From NCBI GenBank assembly GCA_027592485.1, contig JAQCKL010000106.1, positions 1 through 10,535 on the forward strand: a DNA stretch of 10,535 bases, written 5' to 3'. Source of the DNA: Cyanobacteriota bacterium (GTDB lineage: Bacteria; Cyanobacteriota; Cyanobacteriia; Phormidesmidales; Phormidesmidaceae). Under the pieces are notes generated by a model, which ran no database searches, was not told the DNA's origin, and saw only the letters and a list, made by a program, of their open reading frames with translations. A program made the position numbers and the translations under genes. How positions within the stretch are numbered: position 1 is the first letter of the stretch; each line of letters opens with the position of its first letter. Below, piece by piece: positions 1 through 7,175 of this stretch.

Positions 1-1
1 C

Positions 2-1108
2 TGCGAACTCAAGGATTTTGACCCCAAAAACTACATGGATCGCAAGCAGGCCAGCCGCTTGGATCCCTTTTGTCAATACGCCCTAGCTGCCACCCAACAG
101 GCGGTTGAGGATGCCGACCTGAAACCGGCAGAGCGATCGCAATCAGAGCGCAATCGGATGGGGGTGGTGTTTGGCTCTGGTATCGGCGGCCTCGGGGTGC
201 TCGAAAAGCAAGCCCAAGTCCTGGCCAGTAAAGGGGCCGGTTCCCTGTCACCCTTTATGATTCCGATGATGATTGGCAACATGGCCGCCGGCATGATTGC
301 CATGGAATACGGCCTCAAAGGCCCCAATCATGGGGTGGTGTCTGCCTGTACCACCGGCAATGATGCCATTCGTGATGCGGTGCTGTTGTTGCGCCATGGT
401 TATGCCGATGTGATGATCTGTGGCGGTAGTGAAGCCCCGATCACCCCCTTGGGCGTCGGCGGTTTTGCCGCCATGCGGGCGCTGTCTACCCGCAATGATG
501 ACCCGGCCACTGCCAGCCGTCCCTTTGATGCCAACCGCGATGGTTTTGTGGTGGGAGAAGGGGCTGGAACTCTGGTTTTAGAAACCCTCACCCATGCTCA
601 AAAACGGGGTGCCAAAATCTATGCAGAAGTCTTAGGGTTTGGAGCCTCTGCCGATGCCCATCACTTTGCTGCCCCTGATCCCTCTGGGGCTGGGGTGACC
701 CTGGCCCTAGAGCGCGCTTTTCAAGATGCCAACATCTCCCCTGAAGATGTAGACACCATTAACATGCATGCCACCTCCACCTCTTTGGGGGATATCGCCG
801 AAACCGGTGCCATCAAAAAGGTCTTTGGTGACCATGCCGCTCAACTGAAGTTGTCAGCCACCAAGAGTATGACCGGTCACTTGCTGGGGGCTGCCGGGGC
901 CATTGAGGCGATCGCGACCGTGCTTGCGATCGAATACAGCACGATTCCCCCCACCATCAACGTGGAATCCCTGGATCCGGCCTGCGACCTCAACTACACC
1001 CTCGGTAAACCTCAATCGGCGGAGGTCACCGTGGCCTTATCCAATGCCTTTGGGTTTGGTGGGCATAACACCACAGTGGTGTTTAAGCGCTTTGCACCAG
1101 AAACATAA
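2..1108 (+). CDS. fabF: 3-oxoacyl-ACP synthase II (KAS II), 5' end outside window
   Basis: This enzyme condenses malonyl-ACP with a growing acyl-ACP in type II fatty acid synthesis in the cytosol. The reading frame is open from base 2 and has no start of its own; the first visible residues (CELKDFDP) match the interior of the family, so roughly the first 50-60 residues are missing. The thiolase-fold Cys-His-His set is present: Cys in SACTTG (347-349), His in MHATSTSLGD (767-769) and His in TGHLLGAAG (878-880), followed by the C-terminal GFGGHNTT loop. Two neighbourhoods are unlike the typical cyanobacterial FabF as I remember it, which has TACAAG and NAHGTSTP. No transketolase gene follows, although that is the common neighbour of the main cyanobacterial fabF. 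It is therefore probably a second KAS II, or a KAS used in a specialised acyl pathway. It carries two HIP1 octamers, so it has been resident in the genome for some time. Confidence 0.93.
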   Translation, partial: CELKDFDPKNYMDRKQASRLDPFCQYALAATQQAVEDADLKPAERSQSERNRMGVVFGSGIGGLGVLEKQAQVLASKGAGSLSPFMIPMMIGNMAAGMIAMEYGLKGPNHGVVSACTTGNDAIRDAVLLLRHGYADVMICGGSEAPITPLGVGGFAAMRALSTRNDDPATASRPFDANRDGFVVGEGAGTLVLETLTHAQKRGAKIYAEVLGFGASADAHHFAAPDPSGAGVTLALERAFQDANISPEDVDTINMHATSTSLGDIAETGAIKKVFGDHAAQLKLSATKSMTGHLLGAAGAIEAIATVLAIEYSTIPPTINVESLDPACDLNYTLGKPQSAEVTVALSNAFGFGGHNTTVVFKRFAPET

Positions 1109-1118
1109 GCAATTGACC

Positions 1119-1146
1119 GCTAGTACCTGATGGCATCAGTTCTAGC
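1119..1146 (+). terminator. Stem-loop just past the fabF stop
   Basis: An outer stem GCTAG/CTAGC (1119-1123 and 1142-1146) and an inner stem CTGATG/CATCAG (1127-1132 and 1134-1139) are separated by a small 3x2 internal loop. It begins ten bases after the fabF stop. No T-run follows, so it may protect the 3' end or pause polymerase rather than act as a full intrinsic terminator. Confidence 0.4.
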
Positions 1147-1485
1147 CCTATTGCAGATGGCCGGGGGGCATAGGGGGCAAGGGGGTTAGAAACTGGAGTG
1201 GTCAAGTGATTTACGCCGAGTACTCGTGGTCTGTTACTCCTTGATTGGCAAGCTGGGTGGTGCGCTAGCAAAACCCAGCAAAACATGCCCTGGTATTGGG
1301 TTGCACTGCATTTCACCTAACCTACAGGTCACTCTAGTTTTTGGGTTTTTAGCAGTCGCCAGTCCGGTTAGGGCAAGACTGCGAGCTACTTGGCTGCTGC
1401 CCCAAGGATCAGATCCTAGGTGTCCTAAGCAAAGTGGCCAGCGCGATACAAAGCAATATGGTTGGGCTTTAGAACAGCAGATGCC

Positions 1486-1531
1486 CACAAAAAAACCGGT
1501 CCTTTTCCTAGCGAAGACTGGATTTTTTGTG
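1486..1531. terminator. Bidirectional intrinsic terminator
   Basis: Two 16-base arms pair: 1486-1501 (CACAAAAAAACCGGTC) and 1516-1531 (GACTGGATTTTTTGTG), with one A-A mismatch, one G-T wobble and a 14-base loop. On the plus strand the stem ends in T6, and on the minus strand in T7. This is the expected form of a terminator shared by convergent genes. It lies 47 bases past the Mo-nitro_C stop and 378 bases past the fabF stop. Confidence 0.62.
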
Positions 1532-1578
1532 AAGCCCATCCATGGCCCTAGGCCGTAAAGCGATGGTTCGGGCGGCGG

Positions 1579-1890
1579 CTAGATGAACGCAGACACATCT
1601 TCGCCACATTCATCGACCAAATAGCAGAGCGCCCGGAATCGTAGGGCCATCAATTCCTCATACAAGGGGTTGAGCTTGCAAAGGGGAGGGATTTGGGCTA
1701 CCAAGTGGCCGAACAAGGTAATGTCCCGTGCAAAGGGACATTGCGATGGAATAAGTTGGGCGAGGCGGCGAGCCTGCTTGGGGTCTTTGACAGAGCGGGT
1801 ATTGAGCCAGGAACGTAGGGGCTTAAGCAAGGGCATAGGATGAGGGGTCTTGCCGGATGAGGGCATGGGGCTGGAAGTGGCGCTAGCCAT
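1579..1890 (-). CDS. Small Mo-nitrogenase C-terminal-domain (Mo-nitro_C) protein
   Basis: This is a 103-residue protein whose last two thirds match the small cyanobacterial family named after the Mo-dependent nitrogenase C-terminus. Diagnostic stretches are LIPSQCPFARDITLFG, IPPLCKLNPLYEELMALRFR and ALCYLVDECGED. Four cysteines are present (CPF, PLCK, ALCY, DECGE). The function of the family is not established despite its name; stand-alone copies occur in cyanobacteria, and nothing here points to a nif cluster. I chose the ATG at 1890 because TGAGG lies nine bases upstream (1900-1904). A TTG 45 bases further upstream (1935) would give 118 residues but has no such site. The N-terminal 25 residues are Ser/Pro-rich and look unstructured. 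It is monocistronic as far as can be seen, ending before a shared terminator with fabF. Confidence 0.82.
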   Translation of the reverse strand: MASATSSPMPSSGKTPHPMPLLKPLRSWLNTRSVKDPKQARRLAQLIPSQCPFARDITLFGHLVAQIPPLCKLNPLYEELMALRFRALCYLVDECGEDVSAFI

Positions 1891-1955
1891 AAAAGCGAGC
1901 CTCAAAATCTGTAATGGCGGGTTTTTGATGGTCAACCCTATCAGTCATATACAAC

Positions 1956-1984
1956 GGTATAGAACCTAATCCGTAATTGGTTAA
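1956..1984 (-). promoter_or_regulatory. Candidate sigma-70-type promoter for the Mo-nitro_C gene
   Basis: Reading the minus strand, TTAACC (1984-1979) and TATACC (1961-1956) are separated by 17 bases. Each matches four of six consensus bases. The -10 element lies about 65 bases upstream of the chosen ATG. This rests on pattern alone. Confidence 0.28.
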
Positions 1985-2184
1985 AGGGGAGAATAAGGAT
2001 CACCCATTTTGTTTAAAGCTTAGATAAACTTGCGCTGACCGATTGAATCGTAATCGTCTCCACCCTTGAAAAAGGTATTATCGACAACAGTTTTGACCTA
2101 AACCTGGCTGAAATGCATGAAGTCGATGCAGATCAAACATTGGCATCGATGCATAGAGTTTTGAGAATGGATGCCGGTTTACCA

Positions 2185-2222
2185 ATAGGTATTTCTTCGA
2201 AAAGCCCAGAAGTAATACCTAT
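2185..2222. repeat. Long hairpin in the intergenic region
   Basis: ATAGGTATT (2185-2193) pairs perfectly with AATACCTAT (2214-2222). After one T-T mismatch, CTTC (2195-2198) pairs with GAAG (2209-2212), leaving a ten-base loop. The stem has 13 pairs and one mismatch. No T-run follows on either strand, so a terminator is unlikely; a small RNA, an attenuator-like element or a dispersed repeat are possible. Confidence 0.55.
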
Positions 2223-2316
2223 GATTTCAATGGCAGCGATGATTCATTAATTGGATGCTGGGGATTAGCTCCGATCCCCAACCTAGGATGGCGGTTCGCC
2301 GCAGTGAACACCAAAA

Positions 2317-2341
2317 GCTTTTCCACAGCCTGGGGAAAAGC
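2317..2341 (-). terminator. Candidate terminator of the PRC-barrel gene
   Basis: GCTTTTCC (2317-2324) pairs with GGAAAAGC (2334-2341) around a nine-base loop. On the minus strand the hairpin is followed by TTTT, as in a weak intrinsic terminator, 80 bases past the PRC-barrel stop. The same bases include TTTTCCACA (2319-2327), so a protein-binding role is an alternative. Confidence 0.4.
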
Positions 2342-2421
2342 ATGGGGAAAGTTGTGCTCAACATCCGTAACAAAAGATACGGCTTAAGCTTCTTTACAGA
2401 AAGGTGACGGTTCTGGGGCGA

Positions 2422-3384
2422 TCAGTAGTCCAGTTCTTCCTCGTATTCGGTCACCTTTTTCTTTTGGGGAATGTTGACCGGCGGTGCTTTGTAGGGTTCG
2501 CCATCGTCTTCGGTCCACACATCAGCCGTGACATCTTTGTAATCGGCGTTGTATTCAGGCTTGTCGTCAGTCCAGTTCTCCCTAGGGACAGGGGCCGCTT
2601 GGTAAAAGCGCTCAGCTCGCTGGCGCTGGATGGGTTCTACGGGAACAGGCTCTGGCTCACCCCAATCCGTCTCGGCCCAACGGTCTTGAACGACGGGCTG
2701 ACGCTGCTCAACCACAGGCCGCTGAAAATCCCGTCGCGGTTCAACAGGGGTCTGCACCCCAGAGGGCAGCTGATTAGCGGTAGAAACCGGCATGATGTAT
2801 TCGCTGTCGTCATCCCGTTCCCAAGGAGCCCGGCCAATGCCAAGGCGATCGAGAATGCCGACGCTAAGCTGCACCAGTTTTTCTTCGGCACCCTCAAAAA
2901 CGATCAGGCGATCGGGACCACTGCTGACTATTTCGGTAATCGGTAACTCGTAGGTGCTAATCACTTGATCGGGAATTTGGGGTAACCCAAAGGAGGCAAT
3001 CACAATGGATTCCAATTTGCCCGTGATCACATCAAATTTAAAGTCTCGGACTTTCCCGAGCGTTTCACCCGATTCGGTGATCACCTCGGACGTCGTCATT
3101 TTGCTGTAGGGGGCCAGGCTGACGTTGTCCTCGATCGCCGTTTCATCATCCACGAGGATCACATCCCCCATCTGGCGAATGCTGCTGAGGAGCATGACTT
3201 GCTCATCCCCCGTCATGACCCCCGGCAAGATCGTTTCCCGTAGACCCAGGGCGACCACTTCACCGCGATCGACATCCACCCAGATCTGGCTAATCACCCC
3301 CAGCCGCTTACCGTTGCTGCGGGTAATGATTTGGGTGCCGAGTAAATCGGAACGCTGATAAAACTGGTCGTAGGAGGAGGTCAT
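2422..3384 (-). CDS. Two-domain PRC-barrel protein with acidic disordered tail
   Basis: This is a 320-residue soluble protein without a signal peptide or membrane segment. Residues about 12-80 (LLGTQIITRSNGKRLGVISQ) and about 95-165 (SEVITESGETLGKVRDFKFD) are two tandem PRC-barrel modules, small beta-barrels known from photosynthetic reaction-centre H subunits and the RNA-processing protein RimM. Residues about 190-320 are rich in Pro, Glu, Gln and Arg, look disordered, and end in a basic KKK followed by the acidic EEELDY. The ATG is supported by AGGA seven bases upstream (3392-3395). The gene follows smc on the same strand after 95 bases, an order I believe recurs in cyanobacteria, so a link to SMC or to shared expression is plausible but unproven. 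PRC barrels usually bind proteins or RNA, and I see no catalytic motif. Confidence 0.87.
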   Translation of the reverse strand: MTSSYDQFYQRSDLLGTQIITRSNGKRLGVISQIWVDVDRGEVVALGLRETILPGVMTGDEQVMLLSSIRQMGDVILVDDETAIEDNVSLAPYSKMTTSEVITESGETLGKVRDFKFDVITGKLESIVIASFGLPQIPDQVISTYELPITEIVSSGPDRLIVFEGAEEKLVQLSVGILDRLGIGRAPWERDDDSEYIMPVSTANQLPSGVQTPVEPRRDFQRPVVEQRQPVVQDRWAETDWGEPEPVPVEPIQRQRAERFYQAAPVPRENWTDDKPEYNADYKDVTADVWTEDDGEPYKAPPVNIPQKKKVTEYEEELDY

Positions 3385-3433
3385 GGCCCGGTCCTAATAG
3401 CGGCAATGGAGCCTTGGTCTAAGTCAAAGATTG

Positions 3434-3439
3434 ATCATA
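3434..3439 (-). promoter_or_regulatory. Candidate -10 box for the PRC-barrel gene
   Basis: TATGAT on the minus strand (five of six consensus bases) lies about 50 bases before the ATG. I found no convincing -35 element, so the gene may instead depend on read-through from smc. Confidence 0.22.
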
Positions 3440-3479
3440 TCCGAGAATCTGCACCTTAACAGATCTACATAGAGCCCCC

Positions 3480-6400
3480 CTACATAGAAGCACTTTGAGC
3501 CTCCAGATTAATGCCCAAAACTTGGGTATGGGCACCCCGCGCTTGGGTGACGCCGATGGTCCTTTGGGAGGCCTCAATCATGGGCCGGCGCAAGCTTACC
3601 ACAATGAATTGGGCTTGCTGAGCCTGATGTTTGATCATTTTAGATAAGCGTTCCACATTCGCCCCATCCAGGAACATATCCACTTCATCAAAGGCATAGA
3701 ACGGTGAGGGGCGGTAACGCTGCAGGGCAAAAATAAAGCTCAGGGCGGTCAACGATTTCTCGCCCCCAGACATGGACGCGAGTCGCCGCACCTGTTTGCC
3801 TTTGGGATGGGCCACCAGATTTGGCCACGCATTGAAGGGATTCTGGGGATCATCAAGCTGTAGATAGCCATCCCCATCGGAGAGTTGGGCAAAGGTGGCC
3901 TTAAAGTTTTCATTGACGGCATCAAAGGCTTCCTTGAAGGCCCGCTGCCGCAGGGTGGTGAAGTTTTCGATGCGTAGCAATAATTCGGTGCGCTCTTCCT
4001 CCAGGGTAGTGAGCTTGTTGGACAGTTCTTCGAGCCGCTCTTGGGTTTGCTTGTACTCCTCTAGGGCCAGCATATTGACCGGTTCTAGGGCTTCTAGGCG
4101 GCGTTGGAGGGATCTCATTTGATGGCGCACCGCCTCTAGGTCAACCTCCTCAGGGATCTCCGGTAAGGGGTCCGGGAGCTCAGCGGCTTGGGTTTCTAAT
4201 TCTGCCAAGAGAGCGGCGAGCTGTTGCTGATGGTCTTGATGGGCTTCAAGGGTCTTTTGGTGCTTCCACTCCAGCTGTTGCTTTTGGGTTTGTTGTTCCC
4301 GCAGGGTATGTTCGCAGCGATCGCGGTTTGCCTTCTCGGTGGCGAGGGTTTGCTCCAGCCCCGCCAAGCCCTGACGGGTTTGGGCGATGTGTTGTTCGAG
4401 ATCCGTCTGTTGCTGTTGAAGGGTGAGTCGTTGGCCATCCTGCTGGGCTTGCTGCTGTTCGAGGGCGGTAAGGGTGGTTTGGGTTTGCTGCTGCTCTAAG
4501 GTGAGTCGCTCCCGCTGGGTTTGGCTCTCCTGTAACCGCCGTTCCGCCCCTTGTAAGTGCTGCTGGCGATCGCTCAGGTTGGTCTCTAGGGTTTGCACGG
4601 CGGCTTGGGCCTGCTGCCAAGCCTGATGGGTTTGAGATTGCTCCAATTCATCTAGATGGGCTCGCTGGGCCTGGAGGGCGGCCTCTCGCTCTGGAATGAT
4701 AGCGGCCAGTTCCCCTAAACGAGCCTGGGCAACGGCGAGTTCTTGCTGGGACTGCACGAAGCGGCTCTGGGCTTGGCTCTGTTGGGTTTGCAACTGCTGC
4801 TGCTGCCGCTGGTGCTGCTGGGTCTGGAGTTGGGCCTCTCGATGCTGCTGGCGGGTTTCAATCAGGGCTTGGGAGGCGACTTTGGCCGCTTCACTGGCCG
4901 CCGCAATGCGCTGCTCACAATGGGCCAAAATTTGACTAAGTTCCGTTAGGCGCTGTCGCAGGGCGATCGCCTCCTCTGATTCACCCGGATCAACGGTGCC
5001 AAAATGGAGCCGTCCTCGCTGTTGGCTAAGGCTACCCCCGGTCATGGCCCCACTGGTTTCCATCAGTTCCCCCTCTAGGGTAACCATGCGAAACTGCCCC
5101 AGGTGAGCACGGGCCGCTGCCAGGGTTTCGAAAACAGCGGTACTCCCAAATACAAAGGCAAACACCTTTTGGAAGCGGGGGTCACAATCAATTAGGTTGA
5201 CGGCATAGTCCACCAAGCCGTCGGGTCGCTTCCATTCCGGCACCGGGGTGAACTTGGGTGCCCGAATGGAGTTTAGGGGCAAAAAGGTGGCCCGTCCCGC
5301 CCGTCGCTGCTTCAGCAGGTTAATGCCTTGGGCCGCTACCCGATCGTTTTCCACCACTAGATAGCCCAACCGCGCCCCCGCCGCAATTTCTAAGGCGAGC
5401 TGAAAGCGGGGATCCACCCGGCCTAATTGGGCGACGAGGCCACAGATGTCGGGTAGGCCGCTATCGAGCAAGACCTTCGTAGCCTGGGTGCCCTGGCTTT
5501 CTTGCATGGCCTGGTTTTGGGCGTCTAGGCGATCCAGTTGACGCTGTTTATCCCGTTGTTCCTGCAGCAGCCGTTGCTGGGTCTCCCGCTGCAACTGCAA
5601 TTCCTGCTCTGCAGCGGCCAATGTTCCGGCTTGGGTCTGGACCGCGATTTCTAGGTTGGCGTCACTGGCCTGTTCAGGATCATCCAGGGCGGCGATACTT
5701 TGGGTGAGTTCCTGGAGAGTCGTTTGGAGGGGTTCAATTTGCTGGGTGAGTTGACTGACACGCTCTTGCAGGCGCACCTGCTCTGCCCGCAGCGGCTCCA
5801 GAATCTTCAACTGTTCTTCAATGGTGCGGCGATCGCGGGTTTGCTCCTCGATCCAGGCTTGGGAGGCATTGGCAATTTCCCGAGTGGCCTCGCGCTTCTC
5901 AGCCAAGGCCTGCTGGGCCTGCTCCACGGCCCCCTGCAACTGCCGGAGCTCCCCTTGGCTGAGGGCCTGAATGTCTGCCTCCAACTGGGCTTGGGTCTGG
6001 GACTGCTGCTGGCGATCAATTTGAGCTTGTCGGATCCGAGCCGCGATCCCCTGCTGCGCTTCGGTTAAGGTTTGAGCCTGGCGGTGGAGCTGTCGCAACT
6101 CGGCCTCTTGGGTGGCCACCTGGCTTTGCAACGCCAAATATTCATCTTCCCCTAGGGCTTTAACACGGGTATTCAGGGCCTCTAAGGTGACTGTGGTAGC
6201 CGCTAAAGTTTCATTCAAGGTTTGAATGTTTGCCGTCAACTGGGTAGCGGTGGTTTCGTCCGCCTGAATTTGCTGGCGAACGGCGTCAATTTGACGCTGT
6301 TGGGTTTGCCACAGTCGCACCGCCTCCCATTGGGTGCGCAGCTGCAATTCCCCTTTGAGGCGCTGATATTTTTCGGCCTTGAGGCGATCTTGGGCGAGGC

Positions 6401-7175
6401 GATCGCGCTGCCCAATCAATTCTTTCTCAACAATGCGAAAACGCTCTTCCCGCTCCTGCACCACATCCAGCTTGTCGCTGGCCTGCCGGATCTTGCGGTC
6501 AAAGGATGCCACCCCCGCCAACTCATCAATGATTTCCCGCCGCTCTCGGGGGTTCATCGAGATAATGCCGGTGACATCCCCCTGCAGAACAACGTTGTAG
6601 CCCTCTGGGTAGATACGAAAGCGCTGTAGCTGCTCATGGAGCTGAGTCAGGGTGCAGGGCTCACCGTTGATGTAGTAATTCGAGGTGTAAGTGCCCTGGC
6701 TGGTCACCCGCAATCGTCGGGTCACAGTCCATTCGCGACTGACGGGTAAGGGCACCAAATTGTTGTCGCCATCATCGCCCCCCGCCTCACTACCCGTCTC
6801 GCCCCCCGCCCCATCGGGGGCAGCGTTATCGGTCGGCCCCTCACCATGGGGTTCTGCCTGGGGGGCGAGCGGTGCATCGTCCTCATCCTCTGCCAATAAC
6901 TCCGATGTCATATCACTGATGTCAAAGGTGACCGTCACGCTCGCTTCCGAGGTGGATCGCCGTCCCATTTGACTCTGATTGACTAAATCCGGCAGGCGAT
7001 CGGCCCGCATACCCTTAGAGCTGGCCAGCCCCAACGCAAATAAAAGCGCATCCAAAATATTGGACTTCCCTGAACCATTAGGGCCAGAGATGACTGTAAA
7101 TCCGTTCAGCAGGGGCACTGATGCCGTACCGCCAAAGGATTTAAAGTGGGACAACTCAACGCGCGTGATGTGCAC
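3480..7175 (-). CDS. smc: Chromosome segregation protein SMC
   Basis: This is the ATPase core of bacterial condensin, which forms a homodimer and extrudes or tethers DNA loops during chromosome organisation, usually with ScpA and ScpB. It has 1231 residues, a usual length for cyanobacteria. Order: N-terminal head with Walker A GPNGSGKS (31-38) and Q-loop at Gln198 (NVVLQGD); Gln-rich coiled coil about 240-560; hinge about 572-715 beginning SGLPDICG; returning coiled coil about 715-1080; C-terminal head with signature SGGEKSL (1136-1142) and Walker B FDEVD (Asp1163-Glu1164). All ATPase motifs are intact. The head carries an acidic Gly/Asp/Glu-rich insert at about 91-144. The start is GTG (7175-7173): the following HITRVELSHFKSFGG matches the family N-terminus, although no clear Shine-Dalgarno precedes it. 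The PRC-barrel gene follows on the same strand; scpA and scpB are not in the window. Confidence 0.97.
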   Translation of the reverse strand: MHITRVELSHFKSFGGTASVPLLNGFTVISGPNGSGKSNILDALLFALGLASSKGMRADRLPDLVNQSQMGRRSTSEASVTVTFDISDMTSELLAEDEDDAPLAPQAEPHGEGPTDNAAPDGAGGETGSEAGGDDGDNNLVPLPVSREWTVTRRLRVTSQGTYTSNYYINGEPCTLTQLHEQLQRFRIYPEGYNVVLQGDVTGIISMNPRERREIIDELAGVASFDRKIRQASDKLDVVQEREERFRIVEKELIGQRDRLAQDRLKAEKYQRLKGELQLRTQWEAVRLWQTQQRQIDAVRQQIQADETTATQLTANIQTLNETLAATTVTLEALNTRVKALGEDEYLALQSQVATQEAELRQLHRQAQTLTEAQQGIAARIRQAQIDRQQQSQTQAQLEADIQALSQGELRQLQGAVEQAQQALAEKREATREIANASQAWIEEQTRDRRTIEEQLKILEPLRAEQVRLQERVSQLTQQIEPLQTTLQELTQSIAALDDPEQASDANLEIAVQTQAGTLAAAEQELQLQRETQQRLLQEQRDKQRQLDRLDAQNQAMQESQGTQATKVLLDSGLPDICGLVAQLGRVDPRFQLALEIAAGARLGYLVVENDRVAAQGINLLKQRRAGRATFLPLNSIRAPKFTPVPEWKRPDGLVDYAVNLIDCDPRFQKVFAFVFGSTAVFETLAAARAHLGQFRMVTLEGELMETSGAMTGGSLSQQRGRLHFGTVDPGESEEAIALRQRLTELSQILAHCEQRIAAASEAAKVASQALIETRQQHREAQLQTQQHQRQQQQLQTQQSQAQSRFVQSQQELAVAQARLGELAAIIPEREAALQAQRAHLDELEQSQTHQAWQQAQAAVQTLETNLSDRQQHLQGAERRLQESQTQRERLTLEQQQTQTTLTALEQQQAQQDGQRLTLQQQQTDLEQHIAQTRQGLAGLEQTLATEKANRDRCEHTLREQQTQKQQLEWKHQKTLEAHQDHQQQLAALLAELETQAAELPDPLPEIPEEVDLEAVRHQMRSLQRRLEALEPVNMLALEEYKQTQERLEELSNKLTTLEEERTELLLRIENFTTLRQRAFKEAFDAVNENFKATFAQLSDGDGYLQLDDPQNPFNAWPNLVAHPKGKQVRRLASMSGGEKSLTALSFIFALQRYRPSPFYAFDEVDMFLDGANVERLSKMIKHQAQQAQFIVVSLRRPMIEASQRTIGVTQARGAHTQVLGINLEAQSASM

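Larger units (their letters stand above)
1109..1578. other. Gene-free stretch between convergent genes
   Basis: No convincing gene lies between the fabF stop and the Mo-nitro_C stop. Open frames of 101-110 codons exist on both strands, but they overlap each other, start with no ribosome site that I can see, and match no family I know. The stretch contains a stem-loop directly after fabF (1119-1146), a G-rich tract (1159-1185), a 13-bp dyad AGGATCAGATCCT (1405-1417) and a strong two-way terminator (1486-1531). Confidence 0.6.
1891..2421. other. Structured intergenic region between two minus-strand genes
   Basis: This 531-base gap lies downstream of the PRC-barrel gene and upstream of the Mo-nitro_C gene. 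It holds a candidate promoter (1956-1984), an inverted repeat TCGATGC/GCATCGA (2123-2129, 2143-2149), a 13-pair hairpin (2185-2222), a 7-bp hairpin TGGGGAT/ATCCCCA (2259-2265, 2274-2280), a UUCG-capped mini-hairpin (2291-2302), a hairpin with a DnaA-box-like sequence (2317-2341) and a small hairpin CCGTA/TACGG (2365-2382). An open frame of 45 codons from an ATG (2113-2250, +) overlaps the largest hairpin. No gene in this gap is recognisable. Confidence 0.5.

Noticed and set aside
1226..1558. Open frames of 110 codons (+) and 101 codons (-) in the gap after fabF
   Set aside because: They overlap each other in opposite directions, contain the terminator palindrome, have odd composition and match no family I know.
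2291..2382. Replication origin suggested by a DnaA-box-like sequence
   Set aside because: There is only one perfect box and two near copies, no AT-rich unwinding stretch beside them, and no dnaA or dnaN gene in the window.
2404..2946. 180-codon plus-strand frame opposite the PRC-barrel gene
   Set aside because: It lies antisense to a clearly coding gene and its sequence is the byproduct of that gene's codon use.
3720..5000. Repeated Gln codons in smc as a possible microsatellite or gene damage
   Set aside because: The frame stays open through both heads and the hinge; the repeats are ordinary coiled-coil composition.
5700..6629. Leu-rich plus-strand frames of 122 and 135 codons opposite smc
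   Set aside because: They mirror the Gln/Leu-rich coiled coil of SMC on the other strand; the apparent hydrophobicity comes from CAG/CTG codons read in reverse.
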